From JAKLQR01 sp963753165 (GTDB lineage: Bacteria > Nitrospirota > Thermodesulfovibrionia > Thermodesulfovibrionales > SM23-35): a stretch of 64,000 bases of DNA. A program made the position numbers and the translations under genes. A model generated the notes under the pieces. That model was given only the letters and a program-made list of their open reading frames with translations. It did not search any database and was not told where the DNA came from. The stretch is taken from contig CAVWBP010000009.1 of NCBI GenBank assembly GCA_963753165.1, forward strand, positions 124,001-188,000, written 5' to 3'. Numbering within the stretch: position 1 is the stretch's first letter; each line of letters opens with the position of its first letter. Positions 62,303 to 64,000 of this stretch are shown here, piece by piece.

Positions 62303-63259
62303 TTATTGCTCATACGCGGCAACTCCTTGTATGAACGCCTTGATGACTTTTTCTCTCATCTGCTGGTCATAGAGAACGTATTTCGGGGACGGCAGTTCTA
62401 CCAGCACGCACGGTGATGCTACCGAATTCAGTATGGGGAGCGGCATTTCCCGTTGAATGATTTCTGCCTTGAATTCGTCCTTCAGCGCTTTCCCTATACT
62501 CTCGGCAAGGGCCTTGCTTTTCTGAACATATTTTCTCTGCCTGGAGGAGAGACTGTAAAAATCTCCTGCTTCAACTGACGCCTGTTCCTCAAACCGGGGG
62601 CTGTAAAGAACAAACCCCTGTGAGGTTGAGGCGTGCAGACTGATAAATACGTCCGGGATTTTTTGATTCACAAAGTTGATTCGTTCGCTGATTGATATAT
62701 ACTGGTCTGCTCTCCGGGTAAGAAAGCTCTTTTTCCCCTTCCTGGCAAGAAAAGAGGCCAGGTCTTTTGCCAGGGAGAGCATTATCTCTTTCTCGCTCGC
62801 GTTGCCGTAAGTAATGCCAAAATCAAAGCCGCCATGTCCTGCATCGGCACAGAGGCCTCTGGCGAGCACGGGAAGAGGTTGTTTTTCAGCAGACAGTTCC
62901 TTCTTCTGTATATCGGATTTCTGTATATCGAACACAAGCCGCGCAGGAGAGGAAAGCTGGAACATTTTGGTCTCTCCTTTTTCCTTAAAGTTCAGGACCA
63001 GAGATTTTTCGGCAGTTATCAGCTCAAAAGGCATTCCCTGGGGAGGGGTGAGGGTATAGGGCTCAGGAAATTCCGCTTTTATCTGTGTTGACGAAGTAGT
63101 CACTTTTGTCCTTTTAAGAAAGGATTCCTCAGCCTCCAGAACGACTCGAAGAGTATTTTCCTGGCTGCTGAACTTAAGCGATACGAGAGCCTTTTTTTGC
63201 GCGGAAAGGGGGAATACGGAAACAAAGAGAATAAAAAGTATAAGAAATCCTTTTTTCAC
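62303..63259 (-). CDS. N-acetylmuramoyl-L-alanine amidase
   Basis: A zinc amidase that cleaves peptide stems from peptidoglycan. The start is taken as GTG at 63259 (AGGAAGA upstream), giving a 318-residue protein with a cleavable signal peptide (GFLILFILFVSVFPLSAQ), an N-terminal AMIN-like beta region and an Amidase_3 domain: LCADAGHGGFDFG (first His), SEKEIMLSLAKDLA (Glu), RRADQYISISERINFVNQ and FISLHAS (second His). A longer reading starts at 63343. It heads the wall-related minus-strand chain. Confidence 0.92.
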   Translation of the reverse strand: MKKGFLILFILFVSVFPLSAQKKALVSLKFSSQENTLRVVLEAEESFLKRTKVTTSSTQIKAEFPEPYTLTPPQGMPFELITAEKSLVLNFKEKGETKMFQLSSPARLVFDIQKSDIQKKELSAEKQPLPVLARGLCADAGHGGFDFGITYGNASEKEIMLSLAKDLASFLARKGKKSFLTRRADQYISISERINFVNQKIPDVFISLHASTSQGFVLYSPRFEEQASVEAGDFYSLSSRQRKYVQKSKALAESIGKALKDEFKAEIIQREMPLPILNSVASPCVLVELPSPKYVLYDQQMREKVIKAFIQGVAAYEQ

Positions 63260-63401
63260 GGGATAATAATTCTTCCTTTCCTTTCTTTCAGAAACCTGCT
63301 GTCGCAGCTCAATAAAGAGACATTTATGTCTGAGGTAGTGCACTTGAGCCCGGCGGCAACCACAACGTATTATAAAATAAAAATATTTTTAAAAACCAAT
63401 G

Positions 63402-63534
63402 GCTAGTGTAATGTCCCATAAATATCCAGACATTTATTGTCACCCTGAACTTGTTTCAGGTCTTTCTTCATACCAAAAGCGAGATTCCGCATCAAGTTCG
63501 GAATGACAACTTAATTATGGGACACCACACTAGC
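63402..63534 (+). repeat. MITE-like element, GCTAGTGT/TGTCCC ends, copy 2
   Basis: A 133-bp element with a left end GCTAGTGTAATGTCCCATAA and a right end that is its inverted repeat at 18 of 20 positions (TTATGGGACA..ACACTAGC). The nested core TTGTCACCCTGAACTTG...GGAATGAC matches copy 1 (11303). No open frame or target duplication seen. It lies between the amidase and the sulfotransferase genes; the rest of this 306-base gap holds nothing recognisable. Confidence 0.8.
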
Positions 63535-63565
63535 TCCGGTTTCTCAAACGGCAAGGGTAATCGTA

Positions 63566-64000
63566 TTACCAGCTGTGGTCCTTCACATAGCCATATTCAA
63601 CCAGCATTTGACCGGCGAGGTCCTTCACAAGTGTCTTTTCTTCATCAGTCATTTTTTTCCACTTGCCTCTCCCGTCAAAGAGGGGCTGATTGATTTGCCA
63701 ATTGCGGTATTGACGGTGATGTTCTTCATGCGCTGCCGGAGGTTTTGCGATCTCATCGGCATAATAACGCTTCGGAGTCTTGTGATACTCCCGGATATCC
63801 GGTTCGAAGTCAACCCCCAGAAACGCCAGGAGGGAACTCATCGTTGAGTCAAAATCCTCTATAAGGTTTTCATACCTTATGACATACACATTCGGGTGTT
63901 CCCAGAACTGCCGCCCCGCGTTGTTGTCCTCAATCCAGCGCCTGATGCCGTCTTCAAGCGAGCCCGTGCGCTTCTGTATCGAGCAGGCAACGTCACGGCC
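63566..64000 (-). CDS. Sulfotransferase family protein (partial, C-terminal part)
   Basis: On the minus strand the frame runs from the window end to a stop at 63566 and contains AGRQFWEHPNVYVIRYENLI, EDFDSTMSSLLAFLGVDFEPD and GKWKKMTDEEKTLVKDLAGQML, which are the C-terminal signatures of PAPS-dependent sulfotransferases (RYENL is the PAPS-binding region). About 144 residues are visible; the N-terminal P-loop is beyond the window. The likely acceptor is a glycan or lipid, unknown. Confidence 0.8.
   Translation of the reverse strand, partial: GRDVACSIQKRTGSLEDGIRRWIEDNNAGRQFWEHPNVYVIRYENLIEDFDSTMSSLLAFLGVDFEPDIREYHKTPKRYYADEIAKPPAAHEEHHRQYRNWQINQPLFDGRGKWKKMTDEEKTLVKDLAGQMLVEYGYVKDHSW

Noticed and set aside
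1..64000. CRISPR array, prophage or autonomous transposon
   Set aside because: No direct repeat-spacer series, no phage structural or integrase genes, and no transposase frame was found; only short non-coding inverted-repeat elements.

Overview
This window looks like a chromosomal segment from a Gram-negative, probably anaerobic bacterium. I would guess Nitrospirota or a Desulfobacterota-like lineage with moderate confidence, from overall protein style; no 16S gene is present. It opens at the end of dnaN followed by gyrB, and a parA-parB pair lies about 34 kb further on, so it probably sits near the replication origin, although dnaA and oriC are not inside it. There is no prophage, CRISPR array, transposase gene or recognisable tRNA or rRNA gene. 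Most of the window is housekeeping DNA with short mobile repeats between genes.

Layout. 1-3.1 kb: dnaN end, gyrB, a frameshifted lipoprotein. 3.1-10.2 kb: two homologous hairpins ending in T-runs, then methyltransferase, tonB, exbB, exbD, a TonB-dependent receptor, a DUF4198/NikK-like protein, a NikL-like protein and a BioB-like radical SAM enzyme. I read this as a metal (nickel or cobalt?) acquisition locus. 10.3-15.9 kb: response regulator, FmdB-type zinc ribbon, transaldolase, cyclic-nucleotide sensor with AI-2E-type permease, Fe-S oxidoreductase and larE. 16-28 kb: RNase G with a TIGR03960 radical SAM protein, a small insertion region (GGDEF remnant and AT-rich methyltransferase), nitrilase, cutA, broken ogt, and a large hybrid kinase with an HD-GYP regulator. 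28-34.2 kb: a second TonB, a geranylgeranyl-reductase-like flavoprotein, JAMM protease, UspA, GalT-like, coaX, birA and a metal-dependent hydrolase. 34.3-45 kb: parA-parB behind a hairpin-rich leader, thioredoxin-reductase-like, DUF72, rel, recJ, secF-secD-yajC. 45-54.6 kb: Mur ligase, UvrD helicase, membrane protein, IMPase, M48-TPR protease, AlkD, mscL, zinc ribbon, aldo-keto reductase. 54.6-64 kb: hybrid kinase, then a minus-strand chain amidase, GerMN, murI, rph, ftsH, folP, stand-alone Thr-tRNA editing domain, and at the edge a sulfotransferase.

Two themes cut across the genes. First, at least seven genes (the lipoprotein, the DUF4198 gene, ogt twice, coaX, the Mur ligase, ftsH and murI) are each broken by a single extra base, always a +1 shift, often in a short homopolymer. 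Because ftsH, coaX and murI should be essential, I favour insertion errors in the sequence over real decay. The apparent MurI-RNase PH fusion is best explained the same way. Second, the intergenic spaces hold several families of non-autonomous inverted-repeat elements, some sharing a nested GTCATTC...GAATGAC core.

The most interesting candidates for new biology are the tandem hairpins ahead of the TonB/NikKL-like locus, the hairpin-rich parA leader, the kinase with an N-terminal nucleotide-binding-like domain and degenerate GGDEF, and the solitary Thr-tRNA editing domain.
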